Positions 24,992 through 33,019 are shown, counted from the first letter of the stretch. The stretch: 64,000 nucleotides of DNA from Calidithermus chliarophilus DSM 9957 (GCF_000430045.1 NZ_KE387023.1:620904-684903); one strand, 5' to 3'. Notes: generated from the letters alone by a model not told the origin. Program-made: numbers and translations.

Positions 24992-25396
24992 CCGGAAGCG
25001 GTCAGCGAACGGCTGGTGGCCCGTGGTTCGTCGAGGATCGAGGGTCGAGGGCCAAAGCGTCCCGCGACTTGCGTTCGGCGTTCGACGTTCGACGTTTTGC
25101 GTACGACGTACGACGTAATACCGGATTCAAAAAGATAATCATCCGATCCGAAGAGCCCCGGAGGCTATCTTTTTGAATCCTAGAGCACACCCCTCCCTGA
25201 CGGTCGGCGAAGCAAGCGTATCCCTTCCAAGGGGCGCTATCGCCCTCCGCCACGCGGATAACTTCGGTCGGGTTAGTTCGCCGCCATCTGGCGCCGAACT
25301 AACCGAATCTGGTATAAGACGTACGACCGGCGTCTTGCATCTCGCGTTCGGCGTAGGACGTACGACGTACGACCCGCGCCCAACGTCCTCCACCAC
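24992..25396. repeat. Intergenic heptamer array interrupted by a MITE-like element
   Basis: This 405-bp gap has no gene. It begins at the nadE stop with GGAAGCGGTCAGCG, then TCGAGGA/TCGAGGG units, then GCGTTCG, ACGTTCG, ACGTTTT, GCGTACG and ACGTACG units up to 25116. A MITE-like element (25119-25314) has landed inside the ACGTACG run; the array resumes to its right with GACGTACGACC and ends near 25390. Confidence 0.85.
25119..25314. mobile_element. MITE-like element, copy 2 (196 bp)
   Basis: The ends TACCGGATTC and GAATCTGGTA are identical to copy 1, here flanked by the direct repeat TAA (25116-25118 and 25315-25317). The left hairpin arms (GGATTCAAAAAGATA and complement) and right arms (GGTTAGTTCG and complement) are kept, but the centre is about 70 bp longer than in copy 1. 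There is no ORF. It is nested in a heptamer array, so it is younger than the array. Confidence 0.87.
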
Positions 25397-25405
25397 GCAC
25401 CCCCT

Positions 25406-25627
25406 CTACCCGAGCAACCGCCCCGCCACGGCGAAGACCAGCACCATCAGGCCCACGCTCAGCGCCAGGGCCAGCCAGGGCGGGCCTTCGCGCACGTAGC
25501 GAAAGAAGCGGCTTTTGCCGAAGAGCGCCCGGCTCAGGGCAATCAGCAGCACGCCGCCGCAAAACACCGACAGCAGGACCATCAAGCGCACGGGCTCGAG
25601 GCCGCCCAGCCCTTCCAGCCGTTCCAC
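25406..25627 (-). CDS. Small membrane protein, 73 aa
   Basis: Two hydrophobic segments (LMVLLSVFCGGVLLIALSRAL and LALALSVGLMVLVFAVAGRLL) joined by a basic loop KSRFFRYVREG suggest a two-span cytoplasmic-membrane protein. It diverges from the zinc-ribbon gene across a repeat-filled gap. No family is recognised; the composition and position support a real gene. Confidence 0.6.
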   Translation of the reverse strand: MERLEGLGGLEPVRLMVLLSVFCGGVLLIALSRALFGKSRFFRYVREGPPWLALALSVGLMVLVFAVAGRLLG

Positions 25628-25656
25628 GCCTCTAGCTTAGTCCCTCGAGAGGATTA

Positions 25657-25850
25657 AGCCGTCAGCTATCAGCGTTCAGCCGTCAGCGAAAGGCGGGCTC
25701 ATGGCGTGTGGCACTCGAGGGTCTAGGGCCAAGGGCCAAAGCGTCCCGCGTCCCGCGCCTTGCGTATTGCGTTTTGCGTACGACGTAGGACGTACGACGC
25801 ACGACCCGCGTTTTGCGTTTGGCTATCAGCTATCGGCTATCCGCAACATC
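25657..25850. repeat. Heptamer array in a divergent gap
   Basis: Units CCGTCAGC, CTATCAG, GCGTCCC, GCGTATT, GCGTTTT, GCGTACG, ACGTAGG, ACGTACG and CTATCGG follow each other. Unlike most arrays here this one lies 5' of both flanking genes. The rest of the 312-bp gap (25851-25939) holds the promoter of the zinc-ribbon gene. Confidence 0.82.
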
Positions 25851-25903
25851 CCCTAAATATCGCTATTTCCGCGCCCAATCCCCCTTTTTACCGCCCCTGC
25901 GCT

Positions 25904-25933
25904 TTGCACGCAGCTTGTGGGCTGGCTTAGACT
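25904..25933 (+). promoter_or_regulatory. Promoter of the zinc-ribbon protein gene, leaderless
   Basis: TTGCAC (25904-25909), an 18-bp spacer, and TAGACT (25928-25933). Six bases after the -10 box comes GTG 25940, so the transcript should begin on or next to the start codon. Confidence 0.7.
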
Positions 25934-25939
25934 AGGCTT

Positions 25940-26662
25940 GTGAACGGGTCCGACGCGCTGGCCGAACTGTTTCGTCTACAAGAAAAAGACCTCGAGCTAG
26001 ACCGCATCCGTGAGGAACAGGGCAACATCCCCGAAGACCTCAAGGCCGCCCGTGCTCGCTGGCAAAGCCTCGAAGCCGAACTCGCCAAACACCAGGGCGA
26101 CCTGCGCGAGCAGGAGATGGAATACCGCCAGAACGAGGCCGAAATCGCCGACCTCAAGGAAAAGCTGGGCCGGGCCAAGGAGGCGCAGCGCCAGGCCCAG
26201 GGAGCCCGCGAACAGACCCAGTACGAGAACGTGATCCAGCAGCTCACCGGGCGCTACGAGGAGCTCGAGGGCCTCAACGAGCCCAAGTTCGAGGAGATCA
26301 GCCGCCTGGAGGGGGAGGTCGAGCGGGTGAAGGCCCTGCTGGCGGAGGCCAAGCCCAAGCTCGAGGAGCTCGAGGCCGCCAACGCCGCGCGGGTGGAGGC
26401 GCTCGAGGCCAGCTACCAGAGCAAGCTCGCCGAGCGCAACGCCCTGGCCGCCACCATCCCCGCCAACCTGGTCAAGGAGTACGAGGCCGTGCGCAAGTCG
26501 CGCAAGGGCCAGGGGGTCGCCAAGGTCGCCCGCACCGGCTCGGGCTACCGCTGCATGGGCTGCAACGTGCAACTGCCCATGAACATCGCGCAGAAGGTGT
26601 ACCAGGGCAACCAGATCGTGCGCTGTCCCTCCTGCGGACGCATCATGTGGAAGGGCGAGTAG
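25940..26662 (+). CDS. Coiled-coil protein with C-terminal C4 zinc ribbon (zf-RING_7 family)
   Basis: A 240-residue protein. Residues about 10-180 are a long antiparallel coiled coil rich in Glu, Leu and Lys. The C-terminal zinc ribbon has the pattern CMGC...CPSC (GYRCMGCNVQLPM, VRCPSCGRIMW). The family is widespread and often annotated as nucleic acid-binding; in other bacteria related proteins are linked to RNA metabolism or cell shape, with no settled function. The GTG start appears leaderless. The stop codon TAG is part of a GTAGGG palindrome. Confidence 0.85.
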   Translation: MNGSDALAELFRLQEKDLELDRIREEQGNIPEDLKAARARWQSLEAELAKHQGDLREQEMEYRQNEAEIADLKEKLGRAKEAQRQAQGAREQTQYENVIQQLTGRYEELEGLNEPKFEEISRLEGEVERVKALLAEAKPKLEELEAANAARVEALEASYQSKLAERNALAATIPANLVKEYEAVRKSRKGQGVAKVARTGSGYRCMGCNVQLPMNIAQKVYQGNQIVRCPSCGRIMWKGE

Positions 26663-26684
26663 GGGCGACGCGCGTCGCCCCTAC
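26659..26684. repeat. 26-bp perfect palindrome at the stop codon
   Basis: GTAGGGGCGACGC followed by its reverse complement. The TAG of the zinc-ribbon gene (26660-26662) lies in the left arm. It resembles the palindrome at 5807-5834 and may terminate or protect the transcript. Confidence 0.85.
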
Positions 26685-26759
26685 AGCGTTTTCGGGATCG
26701 GGGATGACGCCACCCCCCATGGCTGCGCCGCCGGCCGGTCCCGGCTCGAGGAGGTGCCC

Positions 26760-27674
26760 GTGTCCAGCGGCAGGATGCACGCCGACGAGCTAGACACCGA
26801 CGCGTCGCTCGTACGCCGGCTGCTCGAGGCGCAGTTCCCGCAGTGGGCCGGCCTCCCGGTCGAGCGGGTCCGCTCCGCCGGCACGGACAACGCGATCTAC
26901 CGGCTCGGCGACGGCATGGCCGTGCGCCTTCCCCGCATCCCCGCCGCCGCCGCGCAGGTGGACAAGGAGCAGCAGTGGCTGCCCAGGCTGGCCCCATTGC
27001 TGCCGCTTCCCGTCCCGGTGCCGCTCGCCAAGGGAGCGCCCGGCGAGGGCTACCCCTGGCACTGGTCCGTCTGCCGCTGGCTCGAGGGCGAGAACGCGAC
27101 CCTCGAGCGCCTCGCCGAGGCGGCCCAGGCGGCGGCCGGCCTGGCGCACTTCGTCGCCGCCCTACAGCGCATCGACGCCACGGGCGGCCCGCCCCCCGGC
27201 CGGCACAACTCCGGCCGGGGTGCGCCGCTGGCCGTGCGCGACGGGCCCACCCGGGCCGCGATCGCCTCGCTGCAGGGCATGCTCGACACCGGCGCGGTAA
27301 CGGCGGCGTGGGAGGCCGCGCTCCAGGCTCCCCCGCACGACGGCCCGCCCGTCTGGATCCACGGCGACCTGCAACCCGGGAACCTGCTGGCGGTAGGGGG
27401 CCGGCTCAGCGCGGTCATCGACTTCGGCTGCCTGGGCGTGGGCGACCCCGCCTGCGACCTGCAGGCGGCGTGGAACCTCTTCACCGCCGAGGCTCGGGAA
27501 GCCTTCCGCGCGGCCCTGGGGGTCGACGGCGCGACCTGGGCGAGGGGGCGCGGCTGGGCCCTGTCCGTCGCCCTGATCGCCCTCCCCTATTACCAGCACA
27601 CCAACCCTTTCCTCGCCGGCGTCGCCCGGCACACGATCCGCGAAGTCCTCGCCGACCATGGGCACGGCGCGTGA
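26760..27674 (+). CDS. Aminoglycoside phosphotransferase (APH) family kinase
   Basis: I choose GTG 26760, after CGAGGAGGTGCCC; GTG 26754 and ATG 26775 are alternatives. About 304 residues with the APH kinase motifs: WIHGDLQPGNLL (catalytic loop, Asp) and VIDFGCLGVGDPACDLQAAW (metal-binding DFG-type Asp). The N-terminal lobe has DNAIYRLGDGMAVRLPR. It likely phosphorylates a small molecule. Whether that is an antibiotic or a metabolite cannot be told from sequence. It stands alone, followed by a hairpin terminator. Confidence 0.85.
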   Translation: MSSGRMHADELDTDASLVRRLLEAQFPQWAGLPVERVRSAGTDNAIYRLGDGMAVRLPRIPAAAAQVDKEQQWLPRLAPLLPLPVPVPLAKGAPGEGYPWHWSVCRWLEGENATLERLAEAAQAAAGLAHFVAALQRIDATGGPPPGRHNSGRGAPLAVRDGPTRAAIASLQGMLDTGAVTAAWEAALQAPPHDGPPVWIHGDLQPGNLLAVGGRLSAVIDFGCLGVGDPACDLQAAWNLFTAEAREAFRAALGVDGATWARGRGWALSVALIALPYYQHTNPFLAGVARHTIREVLADHGHGA

Positions 27675-27761
27675 CGGACATGGCGGGTGCTGCGAGAGGG
27701 CCGGCGTTCGTGGGGTTCTCGCTCGAGCGTCCCGCACCGCTGACCGCACCCGGAAATGCTT

Positions 27762-27787
27762 CAGGGCCAGCCTGGCGGCTGGCCCTG
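27762..27787. terminator. Hairpin between convergent APH and HU genes
   Basis: CAGGGCCAGCC, loop TGGC, GGCTGGCCCTG: an 11-bp perfect stem. It is followed by CTGTTGCTTT on the plus strand. A smaller hairpin GGGAGG...CCTCCC lies at 27811-27826, closer to the HU stop. One or both probably end transcription from each side. Confidence 0.65.
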
Positions 27788-27859
27788 CTGTTGCTTTGGG
27801 GAGACAACGAGGGAGGTAGGCCTCCCCCGTTTGAAGGAAAAACTAAGGTCGCTGGAACC

Positions 27860-28153
27860 TTACTTCTTGACCTTCTCCTTGAGCGCCTTGCCGGGCTTGA
27901 AGGCCGGGTACTTGGAGGCGGGGATTTTGATCTTCTGGGTGGTGCCGGGCTTCACGCCGGTACGGGCCTTGCGGGAACGCACCTCGAAGGTGCCGAAGCC
28001 GGTGAGCTGGACCTTGTGGCCACCGCTCAGGGCAGCTTCCACCTTGGAGAGGAAGGCGTCCACGGCAGCCTTGGCGTCTTTCTTCTTCAGGCCGGAGGCC
28101 GCAGCAACTTGGTCGATCAGATCAGCTTTGGTCTTGGTGGTCTTCTTCGCCAT
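27860..28153 (-). CDS. hup: HU family DNA-binding protein
   Basis: A 97-residue nucleoid protein. It begins [22 protein letters not shown] and has the conserved [15 protein letters not shown] arm motif and [17 protein letters not shown] end. It bends and compacts DNA as a dimer. The short Lys-rich N-terminal extension (KKTTKTK) before the usual HU start is common in Deinococcota. ATG 28153 follows AAAGGAGGTAATGC. A good promoter lies upstream. Confidence 0.95.
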   Translation of the reverse strand: MAKKTTKTKADLIDQVAAASGLKKKDAKAAVDAFLSKVEAALSGGHKVQLTGFGTFEVRSRKARTGVKPGTTQKIKIPASKYPAFKPGKALKEKVKK

Positions 28154-28186
28154 GCATTACCTCCTTTAGTTTTCCCTTCAGGACGG

Positions 28187-28216
28187 AGTGTAGCACACCA
28201 TGAGAGAGAAATGCAA
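28187..28216 (-). promoter_or_regulatory. Promoter of the HU gene
   Basis: On the minus strand TTGCAT (28211-28216), 18-bp spacer, TACACT (28187-28192), preceded by TGTGC that resembles an extended -10. Transcription would start about 25 bases before the ATG. Confidence 0.7.
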
Positions 28217-28245
28217 GCATCTGGTGGGGCTTCCCCCGCATTATG

Positions 28246-28884
28246 TTAAGAACCGACAGGCGCCGAATTGCCCTTGCTTACATACTCAGGGGGCAAAAGT
28301 GCCGCAACCATGGCCTCGAGCTGACGCGTGACCTCCTCCAACCCCTGATGATCAAGCTTCTTGTCGGGGAGGGTGATGGGATCGCCGAAAACCACTTTTA
28401 TGTTCCTACGCAAGCGCGGCGCATGGCCCACGGGCCAGGCCTTGTCGCTGCCGGTGATGGCGACGGGCACGATCTTGGCCCCGGTGCGCATGGCGATGGA
28501 GGCCGTCCCCGACTTGAAGGGCTCGAGCTTGCCCGTGCGGCTGCGCTGGCCCTCGGGGAAGATGCCGAACGCCAGCCCCTCCTTCAGCGCCCGGATGGCG
28601 GCCTTGACCGCCCCAAGGTCGCTGGTGCCGCGCTCGACCGGGATGGCGTAGACCCGCGGCAGCAGCCACGAAAGCACCGGGTAGCGGAAAATATCGGCCC
28701 GGGCAATGAAAGCCACGGGCCGCGGGCACACCGAGCCGACGGCGATGGGGTCGAGGAAGGACAGGTGGTTGGAAGCCAGGATGACGGGCCCGTCCTTAGG
28801 CACCCGCTCCGCCCCCTCCACCCGCAGGCCGAACAGCACGCGCAGCAGGAAATAGGCCAATGCTTTGCAGATCGCGTAAATCAT
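28246..28884 (-). CDS. plsC: 1-acyl-sn-glycerol-3-phosphate acyltransferase
   Basis: A 212-residue member of the PlsC family that acylates lysophosphatidic acid to phosphatidic acid at the membrane. The acyltransferase motifs are SNHLSFLDP (His-x4-Asp), FGIFPEGQRSR, and PVAITGSDKAWP. A hydrophobic N-terminal segment (ICKALAYFLLRVLFGL) anchors it to the membrane. The length is typical. It ends about 30 bp upstream of the HU promoter. Confidence 0.9.
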   Translation of the reverse strand: MIYAICKALAYFLLRVLFGLRVEGAERVPKDGPVILASNHLSFLDPIAVGSVCPRPVAFIARADIFRYPVLSWLLPRVYAIPVERGTSDLGAVKAAIRALKEGLAFGIFPEGQRSRTGKLEPFKSGTASIAMRTGAKIVPVAITGSDKAWPVGHAPRLRRNIKVVFGDPITLPDKKLDHQGLEEVTRQLEAMVAALLPPEYVSKGNSAPVGS

Positions 28885-28914
28885 GCGATTAGATTACCGT
28901 GGAATGTGGGAGGC

Positions 28915-29131
28915 AGGGCGTCGATGGTCGATAGCCGATAGCCGAACGCCGGGCGCGGGCCGTACGTCCTGCATCGTCGTACGTCGTACGCAAAACGCCC
29001 CTTTTTTACCCCCCTTAGCAAGGGGGGCAGGGGGTATCCCCCCTCCCCGGCGGCGGGGAGGGGTTTACCACGAGCCACGGACCACGGGCCTCCCGATTAC
29101 CGCTGACGGCTGACGGCTGAAAGCTGACCGC
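28915..29131. repeat. Composite repeat region: heptamers plus G-rich hairpin element
   Basis: From left: TCGATGG/CGATAGC units, GTACGTC/GTCGTAC units, then a hairpin element (CCCCCCTT-AGC-AAGGGGGG at 29009-29027 and CCCCTCCCC-GGCGGC-GGGGAGGGG at 29040-29063), then ACCACGAGCC-type and GACGGCT units. The last unit supplies the TAA of the DUF454 gene. Confidence 0.85.
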
Positions 29132-29575
29132 TTACGGCTTACGGTTTTCCCTCGTCGGCACCCGGAAGAGGATGAACCAGACGCCTGCTACGCCCAGGGC
29201 GAGGGCCAGGGCTCGAGCGGCCCAGGATTCAACGGCGACGCTGCTCAGGAGCACGGCGACCGAGCACATGGAGGCGGCGATGCGCTTGGCGCGCAGGGGC
29301 ATGCCTTTGCCGGCGCGGTAGTCGCGCACCAGGGGGCCCACCTTCGGCAGGGCCAGCAGCCACTCGAGCCAGCGGCGGCTGCCGCGGGCGAAGCAGTAGG
29401 CGGCGATGATGAAGAACACCGTCGAGGGCATCACGGGCAGGAAGGCCCCGATGAAGCCCAGGGCGACGAAGAAAAAGCCCACCCCGATCCAGACCCAGCG
29501 GATCGGCTGGGCCAGGACGGCCTCGGCGGGCGGGGTGAGGGCGGGTTCGGGGGTGGACGCTTCGCGCTCGGGCAT
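29132..29575 (-). CDS. DUF454 (YbaN) family membrane protein
   Basis: A 147-residue protein with the DUF454 pattern: WVWIGVGFFFVALGFIGAFLPVMPSTVFFIIAAYCFARGS followed by LPKVGPLVRDYRAGKGMPLRAKRIA, then two C-terminal hydrophobic segments. It probably spans the membrane three or four times; the family function is unknown. The last residues RKP and the stop come from CGTAAGC repeat units, so the C-terminus may have been altered by the neighbouring array. Confidence 0.82.
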   Translation of the reverse strand: MPEREASTPEPALTPPAEAVLAQPIRWVWIGVGFFFVALGFIGAFLPVMPSTVFFIIAAYCFARGSRRWLEWLLALPKVGPLVRDYRAGKGMPLRAKRIAASMCSVAVLLSSVAVESWAARALALALGVAGVWFILFRVPTRENRKP

Positions 29576-29681
29576 AGGCTCGCCTCAAAGTCTTCAACAG
29601 TCTACGGGCTCGAGGCTACCGCATCGCGCCCTGGGCAACCTTTGGGACGTTTGTCCCTGGAAACGGGTGATAATGCCCCCG

Positions 29682-30131
29682 ATGAGGCTTTCACCCCAGG
29701 TCATCCGGGCCATCGGGCAAATCCTGGCCGTCTCCTACCCCCTCTTAGCACTCTCCACCGGCGCGCGCGGGGTCTACCAGCTCTGCTGCAAGCCCGGCGT
29801 CAGCGACTACCTCGCCCCCGCCATCACCACAGTAGCCGCCGCGTGCTACCTGCTGGCGACGCTGGGCTTCGTGATCCGCAAGCCCGGCACGTGGCGCCTG
29901 GCCGTGGGCCTGCTGAGCTTCGAGACCGCCGGGGTGCTGCTGGTGGGCACCCTCACCGTGCTCGAGCCAACCGCCATCGGCCACACCGCGTGGTCCTACT
30001 TCGGCAAGGACTACGGCTTCCTACCCCTGCTCCAGCCGATCCTGGGGCTGGTGTGGCTGCTGTGGCGGGAGAACCGGGAGGCCTACGGGGTTGTGAGCGG
30101 TCGGGCGGCAGGGGCAGAGGGAAAGCACTGA
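29682..30131 (+). CDS. Membrane protein of unknown function, 149 aa
   Basis: ATG 29682 (MRLSPQVIRAIGQILAVSY) is preferred because GATAAT lies at 29669-29674, seven bases upstream; ATG 29673 is in frame. Four hydrophobic stretches suggest an integral membrane protein, for example LAPAITTVAAACYLLATLGFV and LAVGLLSFETAGVLLVGTLTV. Two adjacent cysteines (LCCKPG) lie in the first loop. I recognise no family. The stop TGA opens a repeat array. Confidence 0.65.
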   Translation: MRLSPQVIRAIGQILAVSYPLLALSTGARGVYQLCCKPGVSDYLAPAITTVAAACYLLATLGFVIRKPGTWRLAVGLLSFETAGVLLVGTLTVLEPTAIGHTAWSYFGKDYGFLPLLQPILGLVWLLWRENREAYGVVSGRAAGAEGKH

Positions 30132-30362
30132 GCGGTCAGCCATCAGCCGTCAGTGGTCAGCTTGTGGCCTGTGGCCCGTGGTAAACCCCTCCCCGGCGGC
30201 GGGGAGGGGATATCCCCCCAGCCCCCCTTGCTAAGGGGGGTGACAAGGCGTCTTGCGTCTTGCGTCTTGCGTTTGGCGTAGGGCGTTTGGCGTTTGGCGT
30301 AGGGCGTACGACCCGCCCCCGGCGCCCGGCGTCCGGCGTTGGGCGTCCGGCTATCGGCCATC
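30131..30362. repeat. Composite repeat region between convergent genes
   Basis: Starts at the stop with GCGGTCA/GCCATCA/GCCGTCA units, then GGCCTGTGGCCCGTGG, then the G-rich hairpin element in the orientation opposite to that at 29009 (hairpins at 30186-30209 and 30222-30240), then GCGTCTT, GCGTTTG, GCGTAGG units and finally CGGCTAT. The far end gives the TGA of the next gene. Confidence 0.85.
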
Positions 30363-31194
30363 AGCACCCCGCATCCAGCACCTCCCGCACCCACGGCGCC
30401 ACGTCCAGCAGCGAGGTCATCGCGGGGACGGTGGAAGCCTTGGGGCCCAGCACCAGCAGGGGCACCGGGTTGCGGGTGTGGGCGCCGTGCCAGGGTTCTT
30501 CGGCGTTGCCGTGGTCGGCGGTGAGGAGCAGGGTGGCCTCGGGGGCGGCCTCGAGCCAGCCCCACACGAAGCGCTCGAGCTCGGTGAAGCGCTCGGGCAG
30601 GCGCTCGGGCTCGCGGTGGGCGGAGTAGTCGAGCGACCAGTTCTCCAGGAAGAGCAGGTCGTTTTGCCCGGCCATCCCGGCGAAGCGCTCGCCCGCACGC
30701 TCGGGCTCGGGCCAGAAGGCCGGGAGCATGGCCCGCGGGTCGTCGAGGGGCAGCAGCTCGAGGCCCGCCGCCACCGCGGCGTAGGCGAAGGCCGAGAACA
30801 TGTTGCGCCGGGAGCCGCGCAGGCGCTCGAGGTACTCGCGCCGGTAGCCGTTGGCGTGCAGCACGCGCAGGCCACGCCGCACGGCCCACACCTGGAGGCT
30901 TTGCTCGCGCAGCAGTTCCTGCAGGCGCGAGCCGGGGTGGGGCCCCTGGTGGTGGCCCAGGAGGGCGCTGGCGTTGGCGCCGGTGAGCAGCGTGGTCTGG
31001 CCGGTGCCCGACTGGGGCAGGCCCTCCAGGCCCAGGTTGGCGTCGAGCACGCGGTAGGCCACGCCGGGGGCGTCGTGGGCGGCGGGGGCGAAGCCGCCGG
31101 TCAGGGCGTGCAGGGTGGGCAGCTCGAGCTGCCGCAGCGGGCTGCGGGGGTCAGCGGATAGCCCCAGGCCGTCCACGAAGAGGAAGGCGAGCAC
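30361..31194 (-). CDS. Alkaline-phosphatase-superfamily metalloenzyme domain protein
   Basis: A 277-residue protein related to the phosphatase part of cofactor-independent phosphoglycerate mutase. The metal-binding blocks are FLFVDGLGL at the N-terminus, SGTGQTTLLTGANASALLGHHQGP (nucleophile Thr) and TADHGNAEEPWHGAHTRNPVPLLVLG. The mutase insert domain is lacking, so phosphohydrolase or phosphomutase activity on an unknown substrate is likely. GTG 31194 has no Shine-Dalgarno; TAGACT six bases upstream suggests a leaderless mRNA. The start codon lies within a 12-bp-stem hairpin. Confidence 0.8.
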   Translation of the reverse strand: MLAFLFVDGLGLSADPRSPLRQLELPTLHALTGGFAPAAHDAPGVAYRVLDANLGLEGLPQSGTGQTTLLTGANASALLGHHQGPHPGSRLQELLREQSLQVWAVRRGLRVLHANGYRREYLERLRGSRRNMFSAFAYAAVAAGLELLPLDDPRAMLPAFWPEPERAGERFAGMAGQNDLLFLENWSLDYSAHREPERLPERFTELERFVWGWLEAAPEATLLLTADHGNAEEPWHGAHTRNPVPLLVLGPKASTVPAMTSLLDVAPWVREVLDAGC

Positions 31195-31223
31195 CCCTCG
31201 AGTCTACCGGGCTCGAGGGGTGC
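31191..31223. terminator. 12-bp-stem hairpin after glnB, overlapping the next start codon
   Basis: GCACCCCTCGAG, nine-base loop, CTCGAGGGGTGC: a perfect 12-bp stem 17 bp after the glnB stop. On the minus strand the right half covers the GTG start of the following gene, and the loop contains part of its TAGACT -10 box. It may end the amtB-glnB transcript and also influence initiation of the next gene. Confidence 0.6.
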
Positions 31224-31239
31224 GACCGGGGGCCGGCGC

Positions 31240-31590
<351 letters not shown>

Positions 31591-31601
31591 GCCCTACCCC
31601 C

Positions 31602-32969
31602 TCAGCCCTTCACGGTAGCGGGCGCGCCGCGCGGCTCGCCGGACTCGAGCACCAGGATGGCCCCCTCGCCGCTGGTGTAGCTCTCCTCGCCGTGCTGGCT
31701 AACGTCCATGCCGGTGGCCTCGTCCTTGGCGCTGGCCCGCAGCGGGGTGACGGCCCCCACCAGCTTGAGCAGGCCGAAGGTCATCAGGCCGCTGTAGAGC
31801 ACCGCGATCAGCACCGCGAAGGCCTGGATCAGCACCTGCTGGGGGTTGCCGGCGATGAGGCCGTCGAAGTAGCCCACCTCCACCCCGGCGATCACCTTCT
31901 GGCCGAAGACCCCGGTCAGGATGGCCCCGGTCATGCCGCCCACGCCGTGGCCGGCGAACACGTCGAGGGAGTCGTCGAGCTTGCTGCGGGCGCGCCACAG
32001 CAGGGCGAAGTAGCTGGGGAAGGCCCCGATGGCCCCCATCAGCAGCGCCGAGGTGGGCGAGACGTAGCCGGCTGCCGGGGTAATCACCACCAGCCCCACC
32101 ACGATGGCCGTCGCTAGGCCCACCGCCGTCACCTTGCCGGTGCGGGTGAGGTCCAAGAGCGCCCACGCCACCAGCGTGGCCGCCGGGGCCAGCAGGGTGT
32201 TGACGAAGGCGATGGAAGCGCTCTGGCTCGCGCCCCAAGCACTCCCCGCGTTGAAGCCGAACCAGCCGAACCACAGCAAGGCCGCGCCCAGCAGCACGAA
32301 GGGCACGTTGTGGGGCAGGATGGCCTGGCGGCCGAAGTCCTTGCGGGCCCCGAGCACCAGCGCGGCCACCAGGCCCGAGATGCCCGCGTTGATGTGCACC
32401 ACCGTTCCGCCCGCGAAGTCCCAAGCACCCAGGTCGGCCAGGAAGCCCCCGCCCCACACCCACTTCGCCAGCGGCGCGTAGACCGCCACGCTCCACAGCG
32501 TCATGAACAGCATGAAGGCCGGGAAGCGCATGCGCTCGACGACGGCCCCCGAGATCAGCGCCGCCGTGATGACGCAGAAGGTGCCCTGGAAGGCCATCCA
32601 CAGGAGGTGGGGGATGGTGATGGGCACCACCGCGCCCTTGTTCTCGAGGCTCACCCCGCTCAGGAAGCCAAAGCGCAAGTCCCCGATGAAGTTGTTGCCG
32701 CCCGGGCTCAGCGAGAGCGAGTAGCCCACCAGCGCCCAGGCCACCCCCACGAAGCCCAGCGCCACGAAGCTCATCATCATGGTGTTGAGCGAGCTCTTCG
32801 CCCGCACCAGCCCGCCGTAGAAGAAGGCCAGGGCCGGGGTCATCAGCAGCACCAAGCCCGTAGCCACCAGCATCCAGGCGGTGTCGGCCGCCGAGAGCTC
32901 GGGTTCTTGGGCGAGCCCTACCGAGCCGGCCCCCACGGCCAGCATCCCCAACCAACGAAGGTTTTTCAT
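31602..32969 (-). CDS. amt: Ammonium transporter
   Basis: A 455-residue Amt protein with a cleavable-looking N-terminal segment (LRWLGMLAVGAGSVGLAQ) and eleven membrane helices. The pore histidines are in FAGGTVVHINAG and FAGHGVGGMTG; the amphipathic C-terminal region ends in an extended hydrophilic tail of about 40 residues (DEATGMDVSQHGEE). It conducts ammonium across the cytoplasmic membrane and is gated by the PII protein encoded next to it. A good sigma-70-type promoter lies 30 bp upstream. Confidence 0.95.
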   Translation of the reverse strand: MKNLRWLGMLAVGAGSVGLAQEPELSAADTAWMLVATGLVLLMTPALAFFYGGLVRAKSSLNTMMMSFVALGFVGVAWALVGYSLSLSPGGNNFIGDLRFGFLSGVSLENKGAVVPITIPHLLWMAFQGTFCVITAALISGAVVERMRFPAFMLFMTLWSVAVYAPLAKWVWGGGFLADLGAWDFAGGTVVHINAGISGLVAALVLGARKDFGRQAILPHNVPFVLLGAALLWFGWFGFNAGSAWGASQSASIAFVNTLLAPAATLVAWALLDLTRTGKVTAVGLATAIVVGLVVITPAAGYVSPTSALLMGAIGAFPSYFALLWRARSKLDDSLDVFAGHGVGGMTGAILTGVFGQKVIAGVEVGYFDGLIAGNPQQVLIQAFAVLIAVLYSGLMTFGLLKLVGAVTPLRASAKDEATGMDVSQHGEESYTSGEGAILVLESGEPRGAPATVKG

Positions 32970-32990
32970 CCCCGCACCTCCATGGCCCAG

Positions 32991-33019
32991 AGGCTAGCAG
33001 GGGTCATGTCAAATGTCAA
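32991..33019 (-). promoter_or_regulatory. Promoter of the amt-glnB operon
   Basis: On the minus strand TTGACA (33014-33019), 17-bp spacer, TAGCCT (32991-32996). A second TTGACA-like sequence, TTTGACATGA, follows directly, giving a tandem repeat across the -35 region that could be a regulator site. Confidence 0.72.

Noticed and set aside
27744-28241. Long plus-strand frame continuing through the HU gene
   Set aside because: It is antisense to HU, which is unmistakable, and results from low stop frequency in GC-rich DNA.
29743-29760. TTAGCACTC as half of a CIRCE element
   Set aside because: It lies inside a membrane-protein gene, and the matching GAGTGCTAA is absent nine bases later.
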